Assembly: GCA_015486285.1 (NCBI GenBank)
Contig: WFRX01000387.1
Location: 1 to 32,373 of the forward strand
Length of the DNA: 32,373 nt
Source of the DNA: a bacterium
GTDB taxonomy: Bacteria; Desulfobacterota; DSWW01
Direction: 5' to 3'
In this document: positions 23,655 through 32,130 of the stretch, piece by piece
How the letters are laid out: each line of letters opens with the position of its first letter
How positions within the stretch are numbered: the stretch's first letter is position 1
Translations under genes and position numbers: made by a program
Notes under the pieces: generated by a model
What the model was told of the DNA's origin: nothing
The model's input: only the letters and a program-made list of their open reading frames with translations
The model's database searches: none

Positions 23655-23676
23655 GGCATCTCCCGCAGTACCGAAA

Positions 23677-26600
23677 CTACTCTTTCACCCCCCACCCATA
23701 GAGGACCGGAAGCACCAGAAGGGTGAGGAGCGTGGAGGTAATCACACCGGAGACGACCACGACGGCCAGGGGCTTCTGCACCTCTGAGCCGACCCCGGTC
23801 GCCCAGATCATGGGAAGCAAACCGAGGGCCGTCGTGAAGGCCGTCATCAGGACGGGCCGCAACCGCAGCTCCGCCCCGGTCAGGATCGCTTCGCGGCGGG
23901 ACATCCCCTCTTCCTCGAGGTTGCGGAAGAATTCCACCATCACGAGTCCGTTGAGGATGGCGATCCCGAACAAGGCGATGAAACCCACGGAAGCGGAAAC
24001 GGAAAGGTAGAGTCCCGACAGCTTGAGGCCGATGATGCCGCCGACGAGGGCGAGCGGTATATTGACGAGAATCAACAGCGCAGGCTTCGTGGCCCGGAAG
24101 TTCAGGTAGAGGAGCATGAAGATCAGAAACAGGGCCAGCGGCACCATCAGCTTCAGCCGCCCCATGGCCCTTTTTTGCTGTTCGAATTGCCCGCCCCACG
24201 TGGTGTAGTACCCCGTGGGGAGCGACACCTCCGCCTGAACCCGATCCTGCGCCTCGGCAACAAAACCGCCGATATCCCGGCCGACCACATTCATCTCGAT
24301 GACCAGTCTCCGCTTCCCGTGCTCCCGGGAGATCTGGGCCGGGCCCTCTGCCAGGTGGATGGAAGCCACCTCCTCCAGGAGCACCCGTTCCCCTGTCGGG
24401 GTGTAAAGGGGCAGGCGCTTCAGGTTCTCCACGCGGGATGTGAATGCATGGGGCAGGCGTACCACCACCGCGGTGCGACGGTCGCCCTCCGGAACGGTTG
24501 TAACGATCCGTCCCCCCATGGCTGTCTCGATGATTCCCTGCACCTGGGCAACGCTGATCCCCAGTCTGGATAAGCGGCGACGGTGCATCTTGATCTGCAG
24601 GTATCCGAGGCCTTCGACCGCTTCGGCCTTCACATCCACCGCTCCGGGGATGGATCGCAGCACACCGGCCATCCGGGCCCCGATTGCGACCAGCTGATCC
24701 AGATCTTCGCCGAACACCTTCAAGGCGATCTGCGCCTTCACCCCGGAGACGAGCTCGTCGACTCGCATCTGAATGGGCTGGGTAAAGCCGAACTCGACGC
24801 CCGGAATTTCGGTCATCTTCGCCCGGATCGCCGAAACCAGGCCGTCTTTGGTGTGCGCAGTGGTCCACGCCTTCCTGGGCTTGAGGAGTACATAGATGTC
24901 GCTCTCTCCCACACCCATCGGATCCGATGCAATGTCCCCGCGGCCGGTCCGGCTCACCACGTGGGTCACTTCCGGGATCTCGAGAATCGCCTTCTCGATC
25001 CTCTGTACCGTGTCCAGGGCCTGGGGCAGGGACACGGAAGGGATCTGAAAGGGCTGGACCACGATCGATCCTTCGTCCATGGAAGGGAGGAATTCCGTTC
25101 CGAGGGTCGGGGCGATAACAGCGGCCACGGCCAGGAGCAGGGGGGCGACGGCCGCCACCACCCAGCGGTGAGACAGGGTCCAAGAGAGCACGGGGCGGTA
25201 GACCCGCCTGACCAGATCCGCCGGGTGAAGGAGCTTCCCTCCGCCGAAAATCGGCATTGGTTTCAACAGCAGGGAACTCAAGGCCGGGATCAGCGTGAGT
25301 GACAGAAGCAGTGCGCTGCCCAAGGCAATCGAGATCGTATAGGCGAGGGGAGCGAACATCTTCCCTTCCATCCCCTGCAGGGAGGCGATCGGCAGGAAGA
25401 CGATGATGATGACCACCACCCCGAAGAAGATCGGCCGGACCACCTCCCTGGCGGACTGGCGTATCAGCTCCATCTTGTCTGCCTGCCCCCTTCCCTTCTG
25501 GTCGAGGGTGCGAACCGTGTTTTCCACGAGGACGATCGCACCGTCGCCGAGCATGCCGATGGCGATCGCAAGGCCGGAGAGGGTCATCAGGTTGGCCGAG
25601 AGGCCGAGCAAGTTCATGGTGAAGAAGGTCGCCAGGGCCGCCATGGGCAACTGCACGACGACCAGCAAGGCCGATCGTACATGGCCCATGAAGAACAGCA
25701 ACACCAGCACGACCAGCAAGGCCCCCTGCAGCAGGGCTTTCCGGACGGTTCCCAGGGCCGTGTCCACCAGCTCGGACCGATCGTAGAAAGGGACGATCCG
25801 CACATCCGCAGGGAGCGTTCGGCGGACCATCTTAAGTCTGTCCTTGATGCCGGCCACGACTTCGCGTCCCGAAGCGCCGCGAAGCATCAGCACGATACCG
25901 GCCACGGTTTCGCCTTTCCCATCCCGAGAAATGGCGCCCTGGCGCACCGCCGGCCCGATCTGGACCGTCGCCAGTTGGCCGAGCAAGACAGGGACCCGGT
26001 TCCGGTAGGCGACAACGGTTTGCCTCAGGTCATCCTTGCCCCGGATCCAGCCGTCTCCGCGAACGACGAACTGCTCTCCTCCCCGTTCCACAAAGGCGCC
26101 GCCTGCAACAGCGTTGTTCGCTGCGACGGCCTCGGAGAGTTCCGCGAGGGTGAGTCCGTAGCGTGCCAGCGCGGCCGGCTCAACGACGACCTGGTATTGT
26201 CGGACGAGACCGCCGAAGGAGTCGATGCCGGCAACCCCGGGAACCGTGCGAAGAATGGGCCGCACGACCCAGTCCTGCAGAGTTCGGAGTTCCATGATGC
26301 CTCTTGCGGGACTTTCGAGGGTGTACTGAAAAACCTCGCCCAACCCCGTCGAGATGGGGCCCATGTTCGACTGAACCCCATCGGGCAGTTCGTCCCGGGC
26401 GGAGATCATCCTTTCCATGACCATCTGGCGCGCGAAGTAGATGTCCGTGCCGTCTTCGAAGACCACGGTTACAACGGACAGTCCGAACTTCGACAGCGAC
26501 CTCACCTCCGTGGATCGGGGCAGCCCTCCCATGACCTGTTCGATCGGGTAGGTGACGAGCTGCTCTACCTCGAGGGGGGAGAAGGTCGGTGCCTGGGAAA

Positions 26601-26745
26601 TGACCGTAACCTGGATGTTGGTGACATCCGGGAAGGCGTCGATGGGCATCTCCCGGTAGGCCCGGACGCCCCCGACAATCAGGAGCAAAGACAAGGAGAA
26701 GATGATCAGGCGGTGGCGGAGGGAGAGGTCGACAAGACGCTCCAT
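23677..26745 (-). CDS. Heavy-metal efflux RND transporter, CzcA/CusA family inner-membrane pump
   Basis: The 1022-residue protein is a full-length HME-RND pump, exporting metal cations by proton antiport across both membranes with the adaptor and outer-membrane partners. The N-terminal helix begins MERLVDLSLRHRL and is followed by porter sequence including DAFPDVTNIQVTV. TM4 carries the proton-relay D401 in GMLGDGAIVLVEN, with E408. The first Asp of the CzcA DFG motif is replaced by A395, as in CusA. The porter segment QPIQMRVDEL, however, is CzcA-like and lacks the CusA methionine at that site. The substrate (Co/Zn/Cd, Cu/Ag or Ni) is therefore unclear. Its start is 1 base from the adaptor stop, showing tight coupling. 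It is the last gene of the operon. Confidence 0.92.
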   Translation of the reverse strand: MERLVDLSLRHRLIIFSLSLLLIVGGVRAYREMPIDAFPDVTNIQVTVISQAPTFSPLEVEQLVTYPIEQVMGGLPRSTEVRSLSKFGLSVVTVVFEDGTDIYFARQMVMERMISARDELPDGVQSNMGPISTGLGEVFQYTLESPARGIMELRTLQDWVVRPILRTVPGVAGIDSFGGLVRQYQVVVEPAALARYGLTLAELSEAVAANNAVAGGAFVERGGEQFVVRGDGWIRGKDDLRQTVVAYRNRVPVLLGQLATVQIGPAVRQGAISRDGKGETVAGIVLMLRGASGREVVAGIKDRLKMVRRTLPADVRIVPFYDRSELVDTALGTVRKALLQGALLVVLVLLFFMGHVRSALLVVVQLPMAALATFFTMNLLGLSANLMTLSGLAIAIGMLGDGAIVLVENTVRTLDQKGRGQADKMELIRQSAREVVRPIFFGVVVIIIVFLPIASLQGMEGKMFAPLAYTISIALGSALLLSLTLIPALSSLLLKPMPIFGGGKLLHPADLVRRVYRPVLSWTLSHRWVVAAVAPLLLAVAAVIAPTLGTEFLPSMDEGSIVVQPFQIPSVSLPQALDTVQRIEKAILEIPEVTHVVSRTGRGDIASDPMGVGESDIYVLLKPRKAWTTAHTKDGLVSAIRAKMTEIPGVEFGFTQPIQMRVDELVSGVKAQIALKVFGEDLDQLVAIGARMAGVLRSIPGAVDVKAEAVEGLGYLQIKMHRRRLSRLGISVAQVQGIIETAMGGRIVTTVPEGDRRTAVVVRLPHAFTSRVENLKRLPLYTPTGERVLLEEVASIHLAEGPAQISREHGKRRLVIEMNVVGRDIGGFVAEAQDRVQAEVSLPTGYYTTWGGQFEQQKRAMGRLKLMVPLALFLIFMLLYLNFRATKPALLILVNIPLALVGGIIGLKLSGLYLSVSASVGFIALFGIAILNGLVMVEFFRNLEEEGMSRREAILTGAELRLRPVLMTAFTTALGLLPMIWATGVGSEVQKPLAVVVVSGVITSTLLTLLVLPVLYGWGVKE

Positions 26746-26746
26746 T

Positions 26747-27865
26747 TCAGTCGTCCTCGCCCTTACCCTTTATGAGGGCGGATTTCAGGAAGAAGACGCC
26801 CCGGGTTACGATTTCCTCGCCCACTTTTACCCCCTCGAGGACCTCGTACCTTTCCCCGTCGAACCGGCCGAGCCTGACGGGCCGGGGTTCAAACGCCTTC
26901 GGGCCCTTCCGGACGAAGACATGGTCCCGGTCGCCGATGCGAATCACCGCTCCCTCGGGCACCGACGGTGCACTCCGTTCGTTCGCTCCCGCCACAGTCC
27001 CCTCGATAAATACGCCGGGCAGGAGGGGACCGGGGAATGAAAGAATTTCGGCCCGTACGGCAACGGTCCGTGTTTCCGGGTCGACTTCCGGGATGGGAGT
27101 CAGTACCAGGGCGGTTCCGATCCTGTCTGTCTTGCCCGCCGGCATGAATTCGACCCGGTCGCCCGTCCCGATCCGCAGCGATTCCGCCGGGGGGATTTCG
27201 AACCGGAGCTCGAGCTGGTCGGGATCGCCGATCACGACCAGCGGATGAAAGGCCTTGACCCAGTCGTGCTGCTGCACGGGCGTCTGCAGGACCACCCCTT
27301 CCGCCGGGCTTCGCACCTCGAGCAGATCCTTCGCGCCTTTGCCCCTAAGGATGCGATCCACCTCCTGCGGAGTGTACCCCAGTTCGAGGAGTCTGTTTCT
27401 CGCCTGCTCGAACTCGAGCTTCGCGTTGAAGAATTCCCGTCGCCTCATTTCGAGCTCCAGGTGACTGATCCCCTCCAGGGCATAGAGCTCCCGGCCCGCC
27501 CGGTAACGGTCCTCCATGTAGTTCCGCTTTACGTTCAGCTTCAACAGATCGTTTGCGAGGCAATAGATGTCATGAGACCGGAGGACGAGGAGCGGCTGGT
27601 GGGCCTTCACGGCGGCTCCGGGAGCTACCCGTACCTCCTCGACACGCCCTTTCACGGATGTTTCGATCGTGATGGTGGTGCCGGGGGTGCGGACGACCTC
27701 CCCTACGATCCGGAATCGCTCGGCAAAGGAATGTACGCCGACCTGCTCCGTTTGGATGCCGACCCTCTTTTGAGCCGCCTCACCGAGACGAATCGTGTCG
27801 TTTGCCTCCAGCGGTATTGGGATCAGGAGCAACAGCCACAAGAGAGGCGCAATGAGGCGTTTCAT
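26747..27865 (-). CDS. RND efflux periplasmic adaptor subunit (CzcB/CusB type)
   Basis: The 372-residue membrane-fusion protein has a signal peptide (MKRLIAPLLWLLLLIPIPLEA, cleaved near residue 21). It continues with the barrel-sandwich lipoyl half ETSVKGRVEEVRVAPGAAV, a helical hairpin from about 105 to 165 (LANDLLKLNVKRNYMED...), the second lipoyl half RSPAEGVVLQTPVQQHDWV, then the beta-barrel and membrane-proximal domain. It bridges the pump and the outer-membrane factor in the periplasm. No extra N-terminal metal-binding Met/His cluster is visible, and no C-terminal CusF-like domain. Its ATG overlaps the stop of the outer-membrane gene by 4 bp (27862-27865). Confidence 0.9.
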   Translation of the reverse strand: MKRLIAPLLWLLLLIPIPLEANDTIRLGEAAQKRVGIQTEQVGVHSFAERFRIVGEVVRTPGTTITIETSVKGRVEEVRVAPGAAVKAHQPLLVLRSHDIYCLANDLLKLNVKRNYMEDRYRAGRELYALEGISHLELEMRRREFFNAKLEFEQARNRLLELGYTPQEVDRILRGKGAKDLLEVRSPAEGVVLQTPVQQHDWVKAFHPLVVIGDPDQLELRFEIPPAESLRIGTGDRVEFMPAGKTDRIGTALVLTPIPEVDPETRTVAVRAEILSFPGPLLPGVFIEGTVAGANERSAPSVPEGAVIRIGDRDHVFVRKGPKAFEPRPVRLGRFDGERYEVLEGVKVGEEIVTRGVFFLKSALIKGKGEDD

Positions 27866-29172
27866 GGATTCTCCTCCAGAGGCGGCTCGGGGAGGGGAAA
27901 GAGCGACAGATCGTAAAGCGTTACCGCGAGCCGAAGCCTTGCCTCCAGCAGTTCCCGTCGTGCGTCGATCGCCTGAAGTCGGATGTCGTCGAGGCGGGAG
28001 AGGGCATCGAAATAGACCAGGTAATGTATGGTTCCGAGGCGGAACTGCTCCGCGAGGGAGTGTTCCGTAGCCGGCAGGCCGGCAAGAACGGTATCCATGG
28101 CCTCGAGCCTCTGCTGCGCCGCGGAGGCGGCCGCCGCGGCGGCTCGAACCCCGGCCGCGAACTCCCTCTTGATGATCCGCTCCCGGGCCTCGACGGCGGC
28201 CAGATTCGCCCGCGACTCCTCCCTTCGCTCCCGTCCCGACCGGTCAAGCGGCAGGGGGAGCTGGATGCGCCACCCAAAGGCGTCGAAGGCATCCGCTCCT
28301 TCCACCGACGGGCCGTGTTCCCATTCCATCTCGATCTCCGGCCGGCCCCAGGCCAACTTCTGTTCGAGGTCGGCCGAGCGCCTTCCCTGTTCTGTCTGTA
28401 GATGGGCCGTTTTCAGCAAGATGCTCCCTTCGGAGGCCTTGGCAAGCCATGCCTCATCCAACGGAGAAGGATCGAGTGACGCGGCAAGCCGCATCAGGTC
28501 GCCCGGGGCCGGCTTGAAATCACCGTCTCCCGCCAGCCGGTCGAGTTCGGCACGCGCCTCCTCGCGTCTGGCCCGGAGGGCCGCGAGATCCGAGACCTGG
28601 CGCACATACTCCAGTTCCACCTGGCTTACCTCGGTTCCGGACACCTCGCCCTCTTCGAACCTTTTGCGGTGCAGCTTCAAAGCATGCTTGCTGCGGCCTG
28701 CCCGCCTCTCATGGACATCCACTTGCTCCTGGAGGACCGCCAGCCTGATCCACGCGAGGGCCGCCTGGTGGGCCACGTTCATGGCATTCGCCCGGCGGGC
28801 GGTCGCTGCGTACGTTTCGGCGGCACGAACCAGGGCTCTGCCGGCCCGCCACTGCCAGGGGACATTGAAGGGCTTCCCCACCCGCAGGTAGTGGGTGGAG
28901 TTCGGGGCATTGCCCAGCGAGGAGTCGATCCCTTCCCGTTGATACTCAACATAAGGAGGGCCGGCGCGGGCTCCAACCTTCGCTGCGAACTGCTCTGCAG
29001 TGATTTTCGCGTCGGCCTCGGCAAATATCGCGCCGTGTCGCCAGGCCCCCAGCACGGCGTTTCGAATCCTGGCGGCTGGATCCCCACCCCCTGCACCGTT
29101 TTCCGTCCCGTAAGAGGAGGCAGCGAAAAGGCAGACAAGAACAAGAGAGAAAAGGCATCGCCGGTTGATCAT
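27862..29172 (-). CDS. TolC-family outer-membrane efflux protein (CzcC type)
   Basis: The 436-residue protein is the outer-membrane channel of the tripartite pump. It has a clean signal peptide from the ATG at 29172 (MINRRCLFSLVLVCLFAASSYG) and the long alpha-helical repeats of OEP family proteins, including the coil near RFEEGEVSGTEVSQVELEYVRQ and its C-terminal counterpart FRLGTIHYLVYFDALSRLDD. A TTG at 29187 could extend it by five residues. Neither start has a good Shine-Dalgarno site; a 10-codon frame (29201-29169, MKVALCCSVE) ends in an ATGA overlap with the ATG and could couple translation. It is the first gene of the efflux operon, behind the promoter at 29245-29273. Confidence 0.88.
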   Translation of the reverse strand: MINRRCLFSLVLVCLFAASSYGTENGAGGGDPAARIRNAVLGAWRHGAIFAEADAKITAEQFAAKVGARAGPPYVEYQREGIDSSLGNAPNSTHYLRVGKPFNVPWQWRAGRALVRAAETYAATARRANAMNVAHQAALAWIRLAVLQEQVDVHERRAGRSKHALKLHRKRFEEGEVSGTEVSQVELEYVRQVSDLAALRARREEARAELDRLAGDGDFKPAPGDLMRLAASLDPSPLDEAWLAKASEGSILLKTAHLQTEQGRRSADLEQKLAWGRPEIEMEWEHGPSVEGADAFDAFGWRIQLPLPLDRSGRERREESRANLAAVEARERIIKREFAAGVRAAAAAASAAQQRLEAMDTVLAGLPATEHSLAEQFRLGTIHYLVYFDALSRLDDIRLQAIDARRELLEARLRLAVTLYDLSLFPLPEPPLEENP

Positions 29173-29244
29173 TCGACTGAGCAGCAAAGCGCCACTTTCA
29201 TTTCCGAGTTCGGTTCCACAGGGAAATCAAGATTCCCGGGGATC

Positions 29245-29273
29245 ATGTTAAAGGACTAAGGAGAGCTGGTCAA
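29245..29273 (-). promoter_or_regulatory. Promoter of the metal efflux operon
   Basis: On the minus strand, TTGACC (29273-29268), a 17-base spacer and TAACAT (29250-29245) give a good sigma-70 promoter with a leader of about 65 bases before the outer-membrane gene. The normal 17-base spacing argues against a MerR-type 19-base promoter. Confidence 0.7.
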
Positions 29274-29317
29274 GGCATCGCCGGCCGTCAGGATTTTCTC
29301 CTCGATGAACCGGCACA

Positions 29318-31453
29318 TCACCTTTCATCCGGGAGGATGGCACAGAAAATTGCGTTGTAGACGGGCATGCCACACAGCGCGTCGAGGTTCTCGTCGCCTG
29401 TGAGCAGATTGGCGTTGGCCCCCTGCCGCTCCGGGGACGGACGGGTTTCGGGATGAAACAGCTTTCGGCCCCATCCATGGGTCAAGGAGACGACTCCCGG
29501 TCGTATGTCGTCCGTCACGTTTGCCTGGACCGCTGCAGCCCCATTCTCAGTAATGACCTTCACCCTGTCTCCGTCTTGGATCGATGCGGAAGCGGCGTCT
29601 TCGGTGTTGATTCTGAGAGAGTTGCCCGATTGCTTCTTTGTAAGGCTCGTCACTCCTCGCAGCTGGGTGTTCTTCGTGTGGGGCGAGCGCTCCCCCGTAA
29701 TCAGAATGAGAGGAAAGCGATCGGAGCGTTCCGATGCCGGATCGACTCGCTTCAATGCATCGACAAACTCGACGGGGGCAACCTCGATCTTCCTGGAGCG
29801 CGTCGCCATTCGTTTCAGGGCGGCCCCGAAACGAATGTCACCCGCCTTCACTCCATGTGGATTCTTCATCAGCTTGCCGAACTTCACTTTCCCCATGGCA
29901 CCGAGCAGCAGCCTGTAGTAGTTTTTCGGATCGAAGGCGAAACGGTCCGGCGTTCCCAGGATTCTGCCCAGGGCCTCGCCCCCACGGAACATGAACTCCA
30001 TGGGCCACTGATTCAGGACGGGCACCCCCATATGCCTCGACAAGTCCCGGAAGATTTCCCACTCCGGCTTGACCTCATCCGGCGGGTCCACCACCTTGTG
30101 CTTCCACTGGGCAAAGGGATAGGGGAAGTGGTCCGGGAAGAAGATGTAGAGGTCATCCTTTTCGAGGAAATTCGTGGCGGGCAGGACGAAATCCGCCTTC
30201 TGTGCGGTCTCGTTCATGTACGTGTCCACGCTCACGAGGAGATCGAGTTTTTCCGCCGCCTCATCGAACCTGGAGGAACCCGGGAGCGACAGGGCGGGGT
30301 CCCCCGCATCCACAATGAGCGCGCGTACGCGATCCGGCGAGTCCGTCAGGATCGCCCTGGGAAGTTCCGAGGCGGGATGGGAGTTCGTAAGATAGGGGAA
30401 GCCGCCGATGTGGGATGTCCTCTTCTTGAAACCGCCCGCAATCTTCGAAAGAAGGTTGATGTCCAGAATACCCGGATTGAAGACGAGGCCCCCCGGCTTG
30501 TCCACGTTTCCGGTCACGGCATTCAAGGCCTCCACGAGCCAGTAGGTGAGCGTCGAATTCGTGGAAACATTGACGCCGAGTTTACAGACCGCACTGGCGG
30601 ACCGGGCCGTCGCGAACGCCTCTGCGACGCGTACAATCGTCTCGGAGGGGACGCCGCATATTCGGGCCGCATCTTCCGGCGATAGTCTCGGCAGTTGTTG
30701 AAGGAGGTTTCCGCCCACGCAGTGCCTCTCCAGGAATTCCTTGTCCTGCAGGTCCCTGTGGAAGATGTGGGAATGGATCGCCCGTAGCATAAAGAGGTCG
30801 GTACCGGGCAGGATGTCCACATGCACATCCGCCATCCGGGCCGTCTCGGTCCTCCGGGGATCCACCACGATAAACGTTGCGCCTCTTTTCTTCAGGTCTT
30901 TCAGGGACGCAACGATGCCGGGATGATCCAGGGAGACCATGGGATTGCTTCCGAAAAGGAGGAGGCAGTCTGTCCGGTCCAGGTCGGGTTGTGTGACACA
31001 GAACTGCTTGCCGTACATCTTTTCCATGACCAGATACCGGTTCGTAAACTCCAGGGTCAGCACGTTGTACATCCGGTCGGAGCCGAGGGCCCGCAGAAAT
31101 CCGTCGGCAAGCATGTAGTTGATCGAGGAGGTTGCATTCCCGCCGCCATAATAGAGAGCAACCGAATTGCGTCCATACCTGGAGATCAGGTCGCGGAGCC
31201 GTTGGGAGATCTTCTCGTAGGCCTCCGGCCAGGTGATGCGGTTCCACGTGTCGCCGATCCTTTCGTAAGGATGGCGCAACCGAAGGGGGTCGGTGACCAT
31301 CTCATGGCTTGCCATGCCTTTAGGGCACAGGAAGCCCCGGGTCAGGGGATGATCCTTGTCTCCCCGCAAGGATAGGATTCGATTATCCTCCACCTCCACT
31401 TCCATCCCGCACGCCGCCAGGCAGATATCACAGTGTGTGTATCTCCTTGCCAT
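29318..31453 (-). CDS. Molybdopterin-dependent oxidoreductase (DMSO reductase family)
   Basis: The 711-residue protein has an N-terminal [4Fe-4S] domain with C8-x2-C11-x3-C15-x27-C43, then the three molybdopterin-binding domains: LLLFGSNPMVSLDHPG and FIVVDPRRTETA for nucleotide binding, and a C-terminal dinucleotide domain with LILITGERSPHTKNTQLR and VSLTHGWGRKLFHPE. It should bind a bis-MGD Mo or W cofactor. Aligned with formate dehydrogenase H, the Sec/Cys ligand site falls on E135 (VLTLEFTNR), so the metal ligand is unusual. No Tat signal is seen, so it is probably cytoplasmic. No electron-transfer subunit lies next to it. The start at 31453 follows GGGGGA; the frame open to 31732 is not conserved. 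The substrate is unknown. Confidence 0.87.
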   Translation of the reverse strand: MARRYTHCDICLAACGMEVEVEDNRILSLRGDKDHPLTRGFLCPKGMASHEMVTDPLRLRHPYERIGDTWNRITWPEAYEKISQRLRDLISRYGRNSVALYYGGGNATSSINYMLADGFLRALGSDRMYNVLTLEFTNRYLVMEKMYGKQFCVTQPDLDRTDCLLLFGSNPMVSLDHPGIVASLKDLKKRGATFIVVDPRRTETARMADVHVDILPGTDLFMLRAIHSHIFHRDLQDKEFLERHCVGGNLLQQLPRLSPEDAARICGVPSETIVRVAEAFATARSASAVCKLGVNVSTNSTLTYWLVEALNAVTGNVDKPGGLVFNPGILDINLLSKIAGGFKKRTSHIGGFPYLTNSHPASELPRAILTDSPDRVRALIVDAGDPALSLPGSSRFDEAAEKLDLLVSVDTYMNETAQKADFVLPATNFLEKDDLYIFFPDHFPYPFAQWKHKVVDPPDEVKPEWEIFRDLSRHMGVPVLNQWPMEFMFRGGEALGRILGTPDRFAFDPKNYYRLLLGAMGKVKFGKLMKNPHGVKAGDIRFGAALKRMATRSRKIEVAPVEFVDALKRVDPASERSDRFPLILITGERSPHTKNTQLRGVTSLTKKQSGNSLRINTEDAASASIQDGDRVKVITENGAAAVQANVTDDIRPGVVSLTHGWGRKLFHPETRPSPERQGANANLLTGDENLDALCGMPVYNAIFCAILPDER

Positions 31454-31764
31454 GCCCCTTTCCCCCAATGCTCCCCGCAGTTCGGAATATGCAATCCCTC
31501 TGGAAGCTCCACCGGGAACGCATAGCGATCGTCCTGTTCGATCCGGTAGAGTATATGAAAATACTTGTGGATAGGGAAGGATACCCGCTTGGATCAGGAA
31601 GGGCTGCTTACCCGGTTTTGTGTTTCCGCAGGGCAAGGTTCCGCAGGGCCGTGTTTCCCGCGGACCTGGATCGGGAGATGTGTATCCGGTACCATGGGCC
31701 GCAGGCCTTTTTGTCCGACTTTCTTGTCTCAATAGAAACCAACCCGCCCAAGGAGACGCAAGCC
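31454..31764. other. Divergent intergenic region
   Basis: This 311-base gap lies between the oxidoreductase (minus) and cupin (plus) genes. A minus-strand TATACT at 31555-31550 could be a -10 box but has a poor -35. TTCCGCAGGGC occurs twice (31624-31634 and 31639-31649) as a short direct repeat. No RNA or small gene is recognised. Confidence 0.45.
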
Positions 31765-32130
31765 ATGAAGAAAACCAATGTCGATCAGATTTCCGGGATG
31801 GAACTCGAGGGTCATCCCCTGTTTACCGGGCCGGTGACGATCCAATTGCTTTTGAGCGATGAAACGGCGAACCAGCTGGGCATGCTCATGGTGCGCTTCG
31901 GCAAGGGGGTGAGAAACAAGTTCCATTCGCACACGACCGACCAGGTGCTCTTCGTTACCTCGGGCAAGGGCATCGTGGCTACCGAAAAGGAACAGGTGGA
32001 GATCGGGCCGGGAGACATCATTCATATCCCGGCGGGCGAAAAGCACTGGCACGGCGCCACGGAGGATTCCGAAATGTCGCACCTGGCCATCGAGGCGGCC
32101 GGCAGCGAACTTACGCAGATGGAAGCATAG
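31765..32130 (+). CDS. Small cupin, Mn/hydroxynitrile-lyase-like metal site
   Basis: The 121-residue single-domain cupin has metal ligands H54 and H56 in FHSHTTDQ, Q60, and H94 in GEKHWHGA, with a GPGDIIHIPAG turn. The HxHxxxQ...H set matches the one I recall for the manganese cupin hydroxynitrile lyase of Granulicella tundricola (H53, H55, Q59, H94), where Gln replaces the usual Glu. Relatives are often linked to carboxymuconolactone decarboxylase-type proteins. The natural reaction is unknown; hydroxynitrile cleavage may be a side activity. AAGGAGA at 31750-31756 supports the start. It is divergent from the oxidoreductase. The longer frame from 31435 is not coding. Confidence 0.88.
   Translation: MKKTNVDQISGMELEGHPLFTGPVTIQLLLSDETANQLGMLMVRFGKGVRNKFHSHTTDQVLFVTSGKGIVATEKEQVEIGPGDIIHIPAGEKHWHGATEDSEMSHLAIEAAGSELTQMEA

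Noticed and set aside
23651..25183. 510-residue Gly/Arg-rich minus-strand frame within the RND pump gene
   Set aside because: It is an out-of-frame shadow of the pump, with the composition expected from a shifted GC-rich reading frame.
29453..30685. 410-residue plus-strand frame inside the molybdoenzyme gene
   Set aside because: It is antisense to conserved molybdopterin-binding sequence and has no initiation signal.
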